This document shows, piece after piece, positions 6,401 to 15,666 of a stretch of DNA of 64,000 bases. The notes under the pieces are model-generated. The model saw nothing but the letters and a program-made list of their open reading frames with translations, did no database searches and was not told where the DNA came from. The position numbers were made by a program, and so were the translations under genes. Source of the stretch: Bradyrhizobium sp. LHD-71 (GTDB lineage: Bacteria; Pseudomonadota; Alphaproteobacteria; Rhizobiales; Xanthobacteraceae); the NCBI RefSeq assembly GCF_031157255.1, contig NZ_JAVIFX010000006.1:62001-126000 (forward strand), in the 5' to 3' direction. The stretch's first letter is position 1. Every line of letters begins with the position of its first letter.

Positions 6401-8884
6401 TCAACTCGGCGCTTCGAAATTCAGCGCCGGAAGCCCCCAGATGTCCTCGGCGTATTCCCGCACGGTGCGATCGGAGGAGAACCAGCCCATCCGCGCGACG
6501 TTCAGCATGCTCGACGACGCCCATCCGGGCGTGGCCCATTGACTGTCGATCTTGCGCTGCGTGCGATAGTAATCGTCGAAATCGACCGACACCATGTAGT
6601 AGTCGAGATATCTGAGGCTGTGGGTGATCGGCGCAAAGCGGGAAGGGTCGTCGGGCGAAAAGTCGCCCCGATCCAGCGCGTCGATGACGCGACCGAGCAT
6701 GGCTGATCGTTCGATGCTCTCGGTCGCATCAAGGCCGAGCTTGCGCCGTCGCAAGACTTCATCCGCCTTCATGCCGAAGATGAAGATGTTCTCTTCGCCG
6801 ACATGGTCGCGAATCTCGATATTGGCGCCATCCAGCGTTCCGATCGTCCGCGCGCCGTTGAGCGCAAGCTTCATGTTGCCGGTGCCGGACGCTTCCATGC
6901 CCGCCGTCGAAATCTGCTCCGACAGATCACAGGCCGGCACCAGGACCTCGGCGGCACTCACATTGTAGTTCGGCAGGAACACGACCTTGAGCAGATTGCG
7001 GATCGAAGGGTCGTTGTTCACCACCGACGCGACGTCGTTGATCAGCTTGATGATCAGCTTGGCCTGTTGATAGCTGGCGGCGGCCTTGCCGGCGAAGATT
7101 TTCACGCGCGGCGTCCAGTTTCGATTTGGCTCGTCGCGGATGGCGAGATAAAGGCCGATTGTCTCCAGCGCGTTCAGAAGCTGACGCTTATACTCGTGGA
7201 TCCGCTTGATCTGGATGTCGAACAGTGATGTCGGATCGATCTTGGTGCCGAGGCTGCTCGCGATCAGCGACGACAGGGCCGCTTTGTTGCGGCGCTTCAC
7301 CTGCATAAACCGCTCCATCACGGCGTGGTCTTCGCTGCACACTTCCAGCCGCCGCGCAGCGAGCGGATCGTCGAGCACGACGTCGCCGCACACGTCCTTC
7401 AAGAGCTCGGTAAGGCCGGGATTGCAGCCATGCAGCCACCGCCGGAACGTGATGCCGTTGGTCTTGTTGGTTATCCGGCCGGGATACAGCGCGTTGAGAT
7501 CGGCGAACACGGTCTCCTTCATCAGTTCGGAATGCATCTCCGAAACGCCGTTGATCCGATGCGATCCCACGAAGGCGAGGTGACCCATGCGCACGCGGCG
7601 GCCGCCGGCCTCGTCGATCAGCGAAACCGAGGCGATGTATCGCGCATCCGAAGGCGCGTGTGCCTCGGCGGCGGCAAGATTCTCGACATTGATGCGATAG
7701 ATGATTTCAAGGTGACGCGGCAGCATGCGTTCGAACAGCTCGACCGGCCACGATTCCAGCGCCTCCGGCAGCAGGGTGTGATTGGTGTAGGAGATCGTCT
7801 GCTGGGTAATCTCGCGCGCCTCGCGCCAGGACAGCGCGTATTTGTCGACCAGCAGACGGATCAGCTCAGGGACCGCCAGGCTCGGATGCGTATCGTTCAG
7901 CTGAATGGCGGCGCGTGTCGCGAGCGTTCGAACGCTGCCTTCGGAGCGAAGATGGGCCTCGATGATGTCCTGCAGGGACGCAGAGACGAAGAAATATTCC
8001 TGCCGGAGCCGCAGCTCCTTGCCCGCAGGCTGTTCGTCGCTCGGGTAAAGAAACTTGGAAATCGCCTCTGCGCGCGCCATCTCCGACATGGCGCCGAGAT
8101 GGTCGCCCCGATTGAACGTCTCGAGCTGCATGGGATCGACCGCGCGCGCCGACCAGAGCCGCAGCGCGTTGACGTGACGTTCACGCCAGCCGACGATCGG
8201 CGTGTCGAAGGCGACCGCTTTGATCGTCTCGTCGGGCACCCATTCGATCTTCTGACTGCCGTCGCGACGATCGGTCCGGCGGATATGGCCGCCGTAATGA
8301 ACGTTGTAGACAACGTCGGAGCGCTCGAACTCCCACGGGTTGCCGGACGCCAGCCATTGTTCCGGAAACTCCTCCTGCCAGCCGTTCGAGATCAATTGGC
8401 GGAACAGGCCGTGCTCATAGCGGATGCCATAACCCTGCGCAGGAATGGCAAGGCTCGCCATGCTGTCCATGAAGCAGGCTGCCAGCCGGCCGAGGCCGCC
8501 ATTGCCGAGCGCGGCGTCCGGCTCGACCTCGGCGACGTCGCGCAGATTGATGCCGAAATCTCGCAGCGCGGCCGCGAACTTGCTCATCAGTTCCATGTTG
8601 CCGAGCGCATCACAGAACAGCCGGCCGATCAGGAATTCGAGCGAGAGGTAATAAACGCGTTTCTTTCCGGCGCGGCGCGTCTCGCGTTCGGACTCCAGCC
8701 AGCGGTGGACGATCCTGTCCCGCAGCGTCAGCGCCGCAGCCACGTACCAATCGTGCTTCGTTGCCCGCTCCGGTTCCTTTCCGACCATCAATGCGATTTT
8801 CGACAGCATGGCACCCCGGATCTCGGCGATGTCGTCATGCACGGGATCAGGAGTCGCTCTCGATCGAAACGGAAACTGCTTCAT
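6401..8884 (-). CDS. glgP: Glycogen/alpha-glucan phosphorylase
   Basis: An 827-residue GT35 phosphorylase that releases glucose 1-phosphate from the non-reducing ends of alpha-1,4-glucans using pyridoxal phosphate. The visible landmarks are YYLSLEFLIGR near residue 80, ALGNGGLGRLAACFMDS, and the cofactor motif EASGTGNMKLALNGA with K672 as the Schiff-base lysine. Length fits the family (about 800-840). ATG 8884 was chosen; a GTG two codons earlier is possible. It is the last gene of the minus-strand glucan cluster, 26 bp after treY, and supplies the phosphorolytic exit from glycogen. Confidence 0.97.
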   Translation of the reverse strand: MKQFPFRSRATPDPVHDDIAEIRGAMLSKIALMVGKEPERATKHDWYVAAALTLRDRIVHRWLESERETRRAGKKRVYYLSLEFLIGRLFCDALGNMELMSKFAAALRDFGINLRDVAEVEPDAALGNGGLGRLAACFMDSMASLAIPAQGYGIRYEHGLFRQLISNGWQEEFPEQWLASGNPWEFERSDVVYNVHYGGHIRRTDRRDGSQKIEWVPDETIKAVAFDTPIVGWRERHVNALRLWSARAVDPMQLETFNRGDHLGAMSEMARAEAISKFLYPSDEQPAGKELRLRQEYFFVSASLQDIIEAHLRSEGSVRTLATRAAIQLNDTHPSLAVPELIRLLVDKYALSWREAREITQQTISYTNHTLLPEALESWPVELFERMLPRHLEIIYRINVENLAAAEAHAPSDARYIASVSLIDEAGGRRVRMGHLAFVGSHRINGVSEMHSELMKETVFADLNALYPGRITNKTNGITFRRWLHGCNPGLTELLKDVCGDVVLDDPLAARRLEVCSEDHAVMERFMQVKRRNKAALSSLIASSLGTKIDPTSLFDIQIKRIHEYKRQLLNALETIGLYLAIRDEPNRNWTPRVKIFAGKAAASYQQAKLIIKLINDVASVVNNDPSIRNLLKVVFLPNYNVSAAEVLVPACDLSEQISTAGMEASGTGNMKLALNGARTIGTLDGANIEIRDHVGEENIFIFGMKADEVLRRRKLGLDATESIERSAMLGRVIDALDRGDFSPDDPSRFAPITHSLRYLDYYMVSVDFDDYYRTQRKIDSQWATPGWASSSMLNVARMGWFSSDRTVREYAEDIWGLPALNFEAPS

Positions 8885-8910
8885 GGTCACTGGAACCGGA
8901 AAATGCGCGG

Positions 8911-11661
8911 TCAGGCACGCGACAGCGCGCGATCATTACGCACGGTTTTAGTCAGCCCTGCGTGGTGCGGATATACTACTGCCGGTATATCCCCCAACAA
9001 TTGGCCGACATCGAGTTCCATTGCGTCGATGCTAATCCGCGCATTCAGCATGCTGAAATCCGGGGAGGCGCCGCCGTCACGGGTAAACGGGGCGAAATGG
9101 CGCAATGCAACAACAGAACAGGCCTGATCGCGGTAGTGACGGGTGAAGGCGATCACGTGTTCCGCATGGGGTCCCTGCACGGCCAGAGGAATATAGCCGC
9201 CGAGCGCGAAAACGTTCGAATAGCGCTGTCGAAGCTCGAGCAAATGGCGCGTCCACGCCAGCTTGATGGTTCCATCTTCCCACGTGTCCGCGAACATCAG
9301 GGGTTTTTGGCGGATCGCACTTAAGCGCCCGGCGCGCGCCGGAAAATCCACCGGCCGGCGGTTGTCTGGATCGACCAATGACAGATCCCACAGCTCGGTT
9401 CCCTGATAGAAATCGGGAACTCCGGGAACGGTCGCTTTCAGCGTCAGCTGGCTGAGACTGTTGAGCGCTCCAAGCAATGCTGCGCGGCGCGCAAACAAGG
9501 CAAACGAGTCCAGGAAGCCCGGTGCAGCGCTGGCATCGAGGATGCGTGCGACGAACGCCCTGATGCCTTCTTCATAGTCAGAGTTCGGATTGAGCCAGCT
9601 GGACTGCAGCTTCTCCTCGCGGATGGCCTTTTGCACGTATTGCTGGAACCGCGCGACGAAGTCGGACGTGATGCCGTCGAGCGGCCAGGCGCCGATCAAC
9701 GCCTGGTAAATCATGTACTCATCGACAAGCGACGGACACCGCTGGCCGCGCGCCTGCGTCACGAAGCGCGCGTTCTGCGTCTTCCACTGGCCGATAGCGC
9801 CGCCCCAGTCGCCCGCGAGCTCGGCGACGGCGAGAATGCGCATCCGTGCGTCTTCGCCACGCTTGGTGTCATGGGTCGCCGTGGCGGTGAGTCCCTTGGG
9901 CCATTGTCGCGCCCGCTCCGCCATATTCGCATGGAAGGTTGCAAGCGGCATTGCCGGTGCGGCGGGATTGCCGCCAACCTCGTTCAGCGCCAGGAGCAGC
10001 GGGTAGCGGTAGAAGGCGGTATCCTCCAGCGACTTCGCCATCAAGGGCCCAGTGAACTGCTGGACCTTGGAGGCGAAGCGGCGCACCCGCGCACGGCTGT
10101 GCAGCGCGCGACCGGGAAGAAGCAGGTCGAGGGTGAGCGCATCGCGCAGGAAATCGAAAATGCCGTCGTCCGCGGCAAACCATTCGGCCTGCGCCTTTCT
10201 GATCGCCTGTTCGATCGTCTCGCGATCGCTGCTGCTGACGCTGCGGCCTCTGATATAGGTCCGGTAGACCGGGAAATGCAGCACAAACAGCGTCAGCGCC
10301 TGTCGCAGGCTGTCTTCGGAATAGTCGCGGGTCGAGTGGTGTCCGGCGGCGATGCGTGCCAGCAATCGCGTCAGGACCGTGAATTCACTGACGAGCAGCG
10401 TCTCGAGCACGCGGCGCTTGGCCTCGATCAAGACCGGTTCGAATGCCGGCGCGAGATTGCTCGCCTGCCGCCAGATTTCCTTGAGCTCGTCCTGACCTTG
10501 CGGAAACATCAGGACCTGGCTGAACTGGTTCAGCCACTCATATCCGGTCGTGCCGTCGCAGGCTTCAAATCCCTGCAACGTCTCATCCTCGCCGAGGATC
10601 TTCTCGATCAGCAGGATGAAGGGGCGAGGGGAGGCACCTTGCGCCTTGCGAATCAGCCGTCGCAGCCGCTGCAGGTATTGCACCGGGTCATGCAGGCCGT
10701 CGATGTGGTCGATGCGCAGGCCCTGGAGCTTGTCTTCGGCAATGAGGCGATGCACCAGCGCATGCACGCGTTCGAACGTTTCGCCATCCTCGATGCGCAG
10801 TCCTGCAAGCGAGTTGATGTCGAAGAAGCGCCGATAGTTGATGTCGCTGCTCGCCAGTCGCCAATGCGACAGACGATAGTGCTGGCGCTCCAGAAGATGA
10901 TGAAGCGCAGTGACTTGCGCGGGGCCGTTTGGCGCGCGGAACGCCTCCAGTCCTTCTGCGATGACAGCGTCACCGCCGGCGATTTGCGCAAGCTCCTGTT
11001 CGAGCCTTGGCGCGGCGCGCTGGTCGGGATTGTTCGGGCCGCTGTAACGCTCCGCGACTTCGAGCAGAGCCGCGCCCGCGGCCGTGTGTGAGGCTTGCGC
11101 GGCCGCGACGATGACGCGCAGGATCTCGCTGTATCTCTGCGGCGCGATCGGAAGCTTGTGCTCATAATAATACGCGCTGAACTTGCCGGCAGCGTAGCGT
11201 AGTTCGATCTGACCCTTGTTCAGGGCTTCGCCATAGGACACGCCGAGGATCGGCAGCAGCAAGCCCGGTTTTCGCCGATGCGGCAGCATGTCCCAATCGA
11301 TATCGAACGACTTAGCGTAGCGCGATTTCGGTCCCCATTCGAGAATATCCAGCCACCAGTCATTGTCCGAGTAATGCACGCCCATGTGGTTCGGAACGAA
11401 ATCCAGGATCAGGCCGAGGCTGTTGGCTTTGAGCGCGGCGCTGAGCTTTTCGAAGCCGGCTTCGCCGCCGAGCTCGGGATTAAAGGCGGTATGATCGACC
11501 ACGTCGTAGCCGTGGGTGCTGCCGCTGCGCGCCCGCGTGAATGGCGAGGCGTAAACGTGCGTGATGCCAAGCGCTTTCAGATAAGGCACGACGGCTGCGG
11601 CCGGCTCGAATCCGAAGTCCTTCGTGAGCTGCAGACGGTAGGTGGCAAGCGCGGTCGTCAC
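8911..11661 (-). CDS. treY: Malto-oligosyltrehalose synthase
   Basis: A 916-residue GH13 enzyme that converts the reducing end of a malto-oligosaccharide to a trehalosyl end. TreY landmarks include TYRLQLTKDFGF at the N-terminus, ASPFTRARSGSTHGYDVVD, INYRRFFDINSLAGLR, the nucleophile in LRIDHIDGL (D318) and the acid in LIEKILGE (E353). The GTG at 11661 is preceded by GGAGCAATA and gives the expected TreY N-terminus; a longer frame starting at 11700 would run through a palindrome and is unlikely. Its ribosome binding site is the inner end of that hairpin, so translation may be restrained. The substrate comes from GlgX/GlgE products and the product goes to TreZ. Confidence 0.96.
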   Translation of the reverse strand: MTTALATYRLQLTKDFGFEPAAAVVPYLKALGITHVYASPFTRARSGSTHGYDVVDHTAFNPELGGEAGFEKLSAALKANSLGLILDFVPNHMGVHYSDNDWWLDILEWGPKSRYAKSFDIDWDMLPHRRKPGLLLPILGVSYGEALNKGQIELRYAAGKFSAYYYEHKLPIAPQRYSEILRVIVAAAQASHTAAGAALLEVAERYSGPNNPDQRAAPRLEQELAQIAGGDAVIAEGLEAFRAPNGPAQVTALHHLLERQHYRLSHWRLASSDINYRRFFDINSLAGLRIEDGETFERVHALVHRLIAEDKLQGLRIDHIDGLHDPVQYLQRLRRLIRKAQGASPRPFILLIEKILGEDETLQGFEACDGTTGYEWLNQFSQVLMFPQGQDELKEIWRQASNLAPAFEPVLIEAKRRVLETLLVSEFTVLTRLLARIAAGHHSTRDYSEDSLRQALTLFVLHFPVYRTYIRGRSVSSSDRETIEQAIRKAQAEWFAADDGIFDFLRDALTLDLLLPGRALHSRARVRRFASKVQQFTGPLMAKSLEDTAFYRYPLLLALNEVGGNPAAPAMPLATFHANMAERARQWPKGLTATATHDTKRGEDARMRILAVAELAGDWGGAIGQWKTQNARFVTQARGQRCPSLVDEYMIYQALIGAWPLDGITSDFVARFQQYVQKAIREEKLQSSWLNPNSDYEEGIRAFVARILDASAAPGFLDSFALFARRAALLGALNSLSQLTLKATVPGVPDFYQGTELWDLSLVDPDNRRPVDFPARAGRLSAIRQKPLMFADTWEDGTIKLAWTRHLLELRQRYSNVFALGGYIPLAVQGPHAEHVIAFTRHYRDQACSVVALRHFAPFTRDGGASPDFSMLNARISIDAMELDVGQLLGDIPAVVYPHHAGLTKTVRNDRALSRA

Positions 11662-11737
11662 TATTGCTCCGTTTCCGAAGTTCGCATCACGTCGCGGCAC
11701 ACTCTACATGCGAACTTCGGAAACATAAGGAGCAATA
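11662..11737 (-). repeat. Palindromic element 1A covering the treY ribosome binding site
   Basis: A near-perfect foldback: outer 9-bp stem (TATTGCTCC with GGAGCAATA), an unpaired ATAA on the right arm (11725-11728), an inner perfect 17-bp stem (11671-11687 with 11708-11724) and a 20-nt loop containing GCGGCA. In the treY transcript the SD sequence GGAG is part of the outer stem, directly next to the GTG start. It is paired with element 1B, 14 bp away and in opposite orientation. Confidence 0.85.
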
Positions 11738-11751
11738 GCAAGTTTATGATG

Positions 11752-11830
11752 CCAGTGCCGCTTATCGATTTGAAATTCCTTGTATGAGCTCGCCGCAGGT
11801 GGTGCAGGAATTTCAAATCGGCGGCGCTGG
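11752..11830 (+). repeat. Palindromic element 1B covering the end of treZ
   Basis: Outer 10-bp stem with one mismatch (11752-11761 with 11821-11830), an unpaired TTAT on the left arm (11762-11765), an inner perfect 15-bp stem (11766-11780 with 11806-11820) and a 25-nt loop with a GCCGC core. Its architecture is that of element 1A but inverted, and the arm sequence is unrelated. The treZ stop codon (11813-11815) and the last residues of TreZ lie inside the right arm. Confidence 0.82.
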
Positions 11831-13594
11831 GCCGGCCCCGATCGACCAGAAGACCGACCAGGGTGGCAACCGCTCCGGCGCCTCGCCGCCCCAGATCGAC
11901 CGTCCATGAAATGCCGCGTGACCGCGCGTCGTGATCTCACCGGACAGATTTGCGATCAGCGCCAACGTCTGGTCGTCGCCAAGCGTCCATTGAGCGGTGA
12001 GGATGTTGCTCTGTAGAAATTCCGAATGGGCAAACGAGGCGCCGCGAAGGCGGGGGACGATCTCGGTCCTTCGCACATCGAGCAGCGCCTTGACGAGCTG
12101 GTGCCGTGCAAGGCCCTCGCCGTCGCGGGCCGCCCAGTCGAGCTTGGCGGCCTGAAATGTCGATGGCGCCAGTGGATCGGGGACATCCTGGGCGGATGTT
12201 GCGTAGCTTTGCGCAAACTCCCTGCGCCGGCCCTGGCGAACGGCCTCAGCCAGCGCGCCGTCGAAATCGCAGAAGAACGGAAACGGCGTGCGCGCTCCCC
12301 AGTCTTCGCCCATGAACAGCAGTGGTGGCATCGGCGCAAGCAGGGTGATCGCCAAGGCGGCTTCGATTGCGATCGGGCTGGCAGAAAGGCCCAGCCGATC
12401 CCCAAACGCACGATTGCCGATCTGGTCGTGATTTTGCAGAAAGTTGACGAAGGCGGCCGGCGACAGACCGCCGACCTTTTCGCCACGAGGCTTGCCGCCG
12501 CGGTGGCGCGAGGGTTCGCCCTGGTAAGCGAAGCCCTGCGCCAGCATCTGTGCGATCATCTGCTGCGGGCCAGACGCATAGTCGGAATAGTAGCCGTGGG
12601 TTTCACCGGTCAGCAGGACATGCCAGGCGTGGTGGTAGTCGTCGTTCCACTGCGCCCGGTATCGTCCGGAAGGTATCTCCGTGTCGGGATCAAGAAGCGA
12701 TGCGCGGTTGTCGTCGTTCTCCAGAACGAGATGAATATGCCGGCCGCTTTCGCTTGCGACCACTCCGACCGCCTCGCTGAGCTCTTGAAGCATCGCAAGC
12801 CCGCCCGGTTCGGCGAGCGCGTGGACGGCATCCAGGCGCAGCCCGTCGAAGCGGTAGTCGCGCAACCAATGCACGGCATTCTCGATGGCGAACGCCCGCA
12901 CCTCCGGAATCGAATAATCGATCGCCGCGCCCCACGGGGTCGCCGCGGCCTTGAAGAATTGCGGCGCGTACCGGCCAAGGTAATTCCCCTCCGGCCCGAA
13001 GTGATTGTAGACGACGTCCAGAAACACCATGATGTTGCGCAGGTGCGCGGAATCGATGAGCTGCTTGAGCTCGTCCGGCGAACCATACGTGTGGTCCGGC
13101 GCAAACCAGAGTACGCCGTCGTAGCCCCAGTTCCAGCGGCCCGGAAAATCAGCGAGCGGCATCAGCTCGATCGCGGTGATGCCGGTTTCGACGACATGAT
13201 CGAGCTTGTCGATCAAGCCGCGGTATGTGCCTTCCGGTGAAAACGCTCCGACGTGACATTCGAGCAGAACGGTCTCGTGCCAGGGCCGGCCGCGCCAGCT
13301 CTCGGCCTGCCACGTGAAGGCGTCATGGTCGATGATCTGGCTCGGACCGGCAACATCTTCAGGCTGAAAGTTCGACGCCGGATCGGGCACGTCCAACTCG
13401 TCGTCGATCCTGAAGCGATAGCGACTGCCGGCGGCGGCACCGTCAACACCCACCGCGAACCAGCCATCTTCGGACCGCGTCATACTGTGCCGCTGTCCCT
13501 CCACCATCGCATCGACCGTTTTTGCGGCAGGCGCCCAGAGCCGAAGCGTCGTACCAGACGCGGTGATCTCAGGCCCGAAGCGCCGGACCGTCAT
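11813..13594 (-). CDS. treZ: Malto-oligosyltrehalose trehalohydrolase
   Basis: A 593-residue GH13 enzyme that cuts trehalose from maltooligosyl-trehalose made by TreY. It has an N-terminal beta-sandwich (LRLWAPAAKTVD) and then the barrel: LECHVGAFSPEGTY, MVFLDVVYNHFGPEGNYL, the nucleophile in FDGLRLDAVHAL (D255) and the acid in HLVLENDDN (E292). The start ATG 13594 overlaps the glgX stop (ATGA) and has GGAGG upstream, so the two are translationally coupled. The C-terminal residues PAPPI and the stop are supplied by the palindromic element 1B, suggesting the natural end was altered by that element (inference). Confidence 0.96.
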   Translation of the reverse strand: MTVRRFGPEITASGTTLRLWAPAAKTVDAMVEGQRHSMTRSEDGWFAVGVDGAAAGSRYRFRIDDELDVPDPASNFQPEDVAGPSQIIDHDAFTWQAESWRGRPWHETVLLECHVGAFSPEGTYRGLIDKLDHVVETGITAIELMPLADFPGRWNWGYDGVLWFAPDHTYGSPDELKQLIDSAHLRNIMVFLDVVYNHFGPEGNYLGRYAPQFFKAAATPWGAAIDYSIPEVRAFAIENAVHWLRDYRFDGLRLDAVHALAEPGGLAMLQELSEAVGVVASESGRHIHLVLENDDNRASLLDPDTEIPSGRYRAQWNDDYHHAWHVLLTGETHGYYSDYASGPQQMIAQMLAQGFAYQGEPSRHRGGKPRGEKVGGLSPAAFVNFLQNHDQIGNRAFGDRLGLSASPIAIEAALAITLLAPMPPLLFMGEDWGARTPFPFFCDFDGALAEAVRQGRRREFAQSYATSAQDVPDPLAPSTFQAAKLDWAARDGEGLARHQLVKALLDVRRTEIVPRLRGASFAHSEFLQSNILTAQWTLGDDQTLALIANLSGEITTRGHAAFHGRSIWGGEAPERLPPWSVFWSIGAGPAPPI

Positions 13595-15666
13595 GGCACG
13601 CCCTCCAGCACCATTACACTGCGCGGAGCGGCCTTCGCCACCGTTCCCGACCTGAACGAATGGGCTGCTGTCCTGTCTTCCGCCGTGTTGAGCAAAAGCT
13701 TCCACGACGCATAGCCAGGCAATTTCGGCAGGCTGAACTCGATCCGCTCGGGTGCGGCATTCAACGTGACAAAGAGTGCTGGCGCCTCGCCGACGGCGCC
13801 GAGGGCATAAGACAGGAACCGGCCTTCGGGAAAATTCCAGTCAGTCTCGGTCATCTCGGTGGATTGAGGCGTGAGCCAGAGCACGCCAAACGAGCCGCCG
13901 TCCTTCTTTCCCTGGACCCAATGACGCGGCGTGAGCTGCGGAAAGCGCCGTCGCAATGCGCTGAGATGGCCGATGAAATCCGTCAGATCTTCGTACGGTG
14001 TGCCGAGATTGGACCAGTCGATCCAGCCGATCTCATTGTCCTGGCAGTACGCGTTGTTGTTGCCGCCCTGGCTGTTTGCCACCTCGTCGCCAGCGAGCAG
14101 CAGCGGGACGCCTTGCGCAAGCATGAGGCAAGCGAGCTGGTTTTTTCGCAGTTGCCGGCGCAGCCGAATGATCGAGGGGTCGTCGGTCGGCCCTTCGTGC
14201 CCGCAATTGTTGCTCACATTGTCGTTGGAGCCATCGCGGTTACCCTCGCCGTTCGCCTCGTTGTGCTTTGCGTTGTAGGAATAGAGGTCGGCCAGCGTAA
14301 AACCGTCATGAACGGTAACGTGGTTGACGCTTGCCCGCGGCGAGCGGGCATCGTGGTCGAACAGGTCGGCCGAGCCCGTCATGCGGCGGCCGACGTCGCC
14401 GATCAGATTGCCTTCGCCGCCCCAGTAGCGGCGCATCGTCTGCCGATAGAGGTCGTTCCATTCCGACCATTGCGACGGAAAGGCGCCGACCTGATAGCCG
14501 CCGAGGCCGACGTCCCATGGTTCGGCAACGAGCTTCACGCCTGCAAGCACCGGATCCTGACGCACTGCGGTGAGGAACGAGCTGTGCTGGTCAAAGCCGT
14601 TCGGCCCGCGCGCGAGGGTGGGGGCAAGATCAAAGCGGAAGCCGTCGATGTGGCACACCTCGACCCAGTAGCGCAGCGAATCCATCACCATCTGCAGGAC
14701 GCGCATGTTGGTGAGGTTCAGCGAATTTCCGCAGCCGGTGAAGTCGTCATAGTAGCGGCCGCTCTCCGGCTTCAGCCAGTAATAGGACGCGTTGTCGATG
14801 CCGCGGAACGACAGGGTGGGGCCGAGATGATTTCCTTCCGCCGTGTGGTTGTAGACGACGTCAAGCATCACCTCGATGCCGGCGTCGTGCAGTCGCGCGA
14901 CGGCCGTGCGAAGCTCGTCCAGAGTCCCGTCCTGCGCATAACGCGGCTCCGGCGCGAAATAGGCGATCGAATTGTAGCCCCAGTAGTTCGACAGCTTGCG
15001 TTCGACCAACTGGCGATCATCAATGAAAGCGTGGACGGGCAACAGCTCGATCGTCGTGATCCCCAGGCGCTTGAAATGATCGATCATCGCGGGCGCGGCC
15101 AGCGCGCGGTAGCCGCCGCGCATCGCCGGCGGCACGTCGTCGCGCGTTTTGGTCAGCCCCTTGACGTGCGCCTCGTAGATGATCGTCTCTTCCCATGGAA
15201 TGCTTGGCCGCGGCTCGCGCTTGGCCGCATTTGAAGTCTCATCGACAACAACTGACTTCGGCATGCCGCGGGCGTTGTCGCGCCGGTCGAACGAAAGGTC
15301 CTGTCGCGGGCTGCCGGTGCGGTAGCCGAAATGCGCATCGCTCCAGACGAGCCGGCCGGCAAGACGCTTTGCGTAAGGGTCGATGAGCAGCTTGTTGGCG
15401 TTGAAGCGATGACCTTTCTCGGGCTCGTACGGTCCATGCACCCGATATCCGTAAAGTTGGCCCGGCGTCGCGTCTGCGAGATAGCCATGCCAGACGTCCT
15501 CCGTGCGTTCGGGCAGTACGACCCGATCGATCTCGCGCCGGCCCTGGCTGTCGAAGAGGCAGAGTTCGATCTTCTCCGCATGCGCGGAAAACAGCGCGAA
15601 ATTTGTGCCTCTGCCGTCCCAAGTGGCTCCAAGGCGAACAGATGATCCTTCCGTGAGCCGCATCAT
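13591..15666 (-). CDS. glgX: Glycogen debranching enzyme GlgX
   Basis: A 691-residue isoamylase-type GH13 enzyme that hydrolyses alpha-1,6 branches of phosphorylase- or cycle-processed glycogen. It begins with the CBM48-like domain (LGATWDGRGTNFALFSAHAE). The barrel carries ELLPVHAFIDD, VMLDVVYNHTAEGNHLGPT, nucleophile D346 in GFRFDLAPTL and acid E382 in LVAEPWDVG. Length is typical (about 660-710). It starts directly at the glgB stop (TGAATG arrangement) and overlaps treZ by 4 nt, so it is in the middle of a coupled operon. In this setting it probably releases linear chains for TreY/TreZ. Confidence 0.96.
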   Translation of the reverse strand: MMRLTEGSSVRLGATWDGRGTNFALFSAHAEKIELCLFDSQGRREIDRVVLPERTEDVWHGYLADATPGQLYGYRVHGPYEPEKGHRFNANKLLIDPYAKRLAGRLVWSDAHFGYRTGSPRQDLSFDRRDNARGMPKSVVVDETSNAAKREPRPSIPWEETIIYEAHVKGLTKTRDDVPPAMRGGYRALAAPAMIDHFKRLGITTIELLPVHAFIDDRQLVERKLSNYWGYNSIAYFAPEPRYAQDGTLDELRTAVARLHDAGIEVMLDVVYNHTAEGNHLGPTLSFRGIDNASYYWLKPESGRYYDDFTGCGNSLNLTNMRVLQMVMDSLRYWVEVCHIDGFRFDLAPTLARGPNGFDQHSSFLTAVRQDPVLAGVKLVAEPWDVGLGGYQVGAFPSQWSEWNDLYRQTMRRYWGGEGNLIGDVGRRMTGSADLFDHDARSPRASVNHVTVHDGFTLADLYSYNAKHNEANGEGNRDGSNDNVSNNCGHEGPTDDPSIIRLRRQLRKNQLACLMLAQGVPLLLAGDEVANSQGGNNNAYCQDNEIGWIDWSNLGTPYEDLTDFIGHLSALRRRFPQLTPRHWVQGKKDGGSFGVLWLTPQSTEMTETDWNFPEGRFLSYALGAVGEAPALFVTLNAAPERIEFSLPKLPGYASWKLLLNTAEDRTAAHSFRSGTVAKAAPRSVMVLEGVP

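Noticed and set aside
7325-9127. 600-residue plus-strand frame opposite glgP
   Set aside because: It is the antisense shadow of a complete, motif-verified phosphorylase and has Arg/Gln/His-rich composition typical of such shadows.
9631-11091. 486-residue plus-strand frame opposite treY
   Set aside because: Antisense of treY with no recognisable domain.
13660-15234. 524-residue plus-strand frame opposite glgX
   Set aside because: Antisense of glgX; composition and lack of motifs mark it as a shadow.
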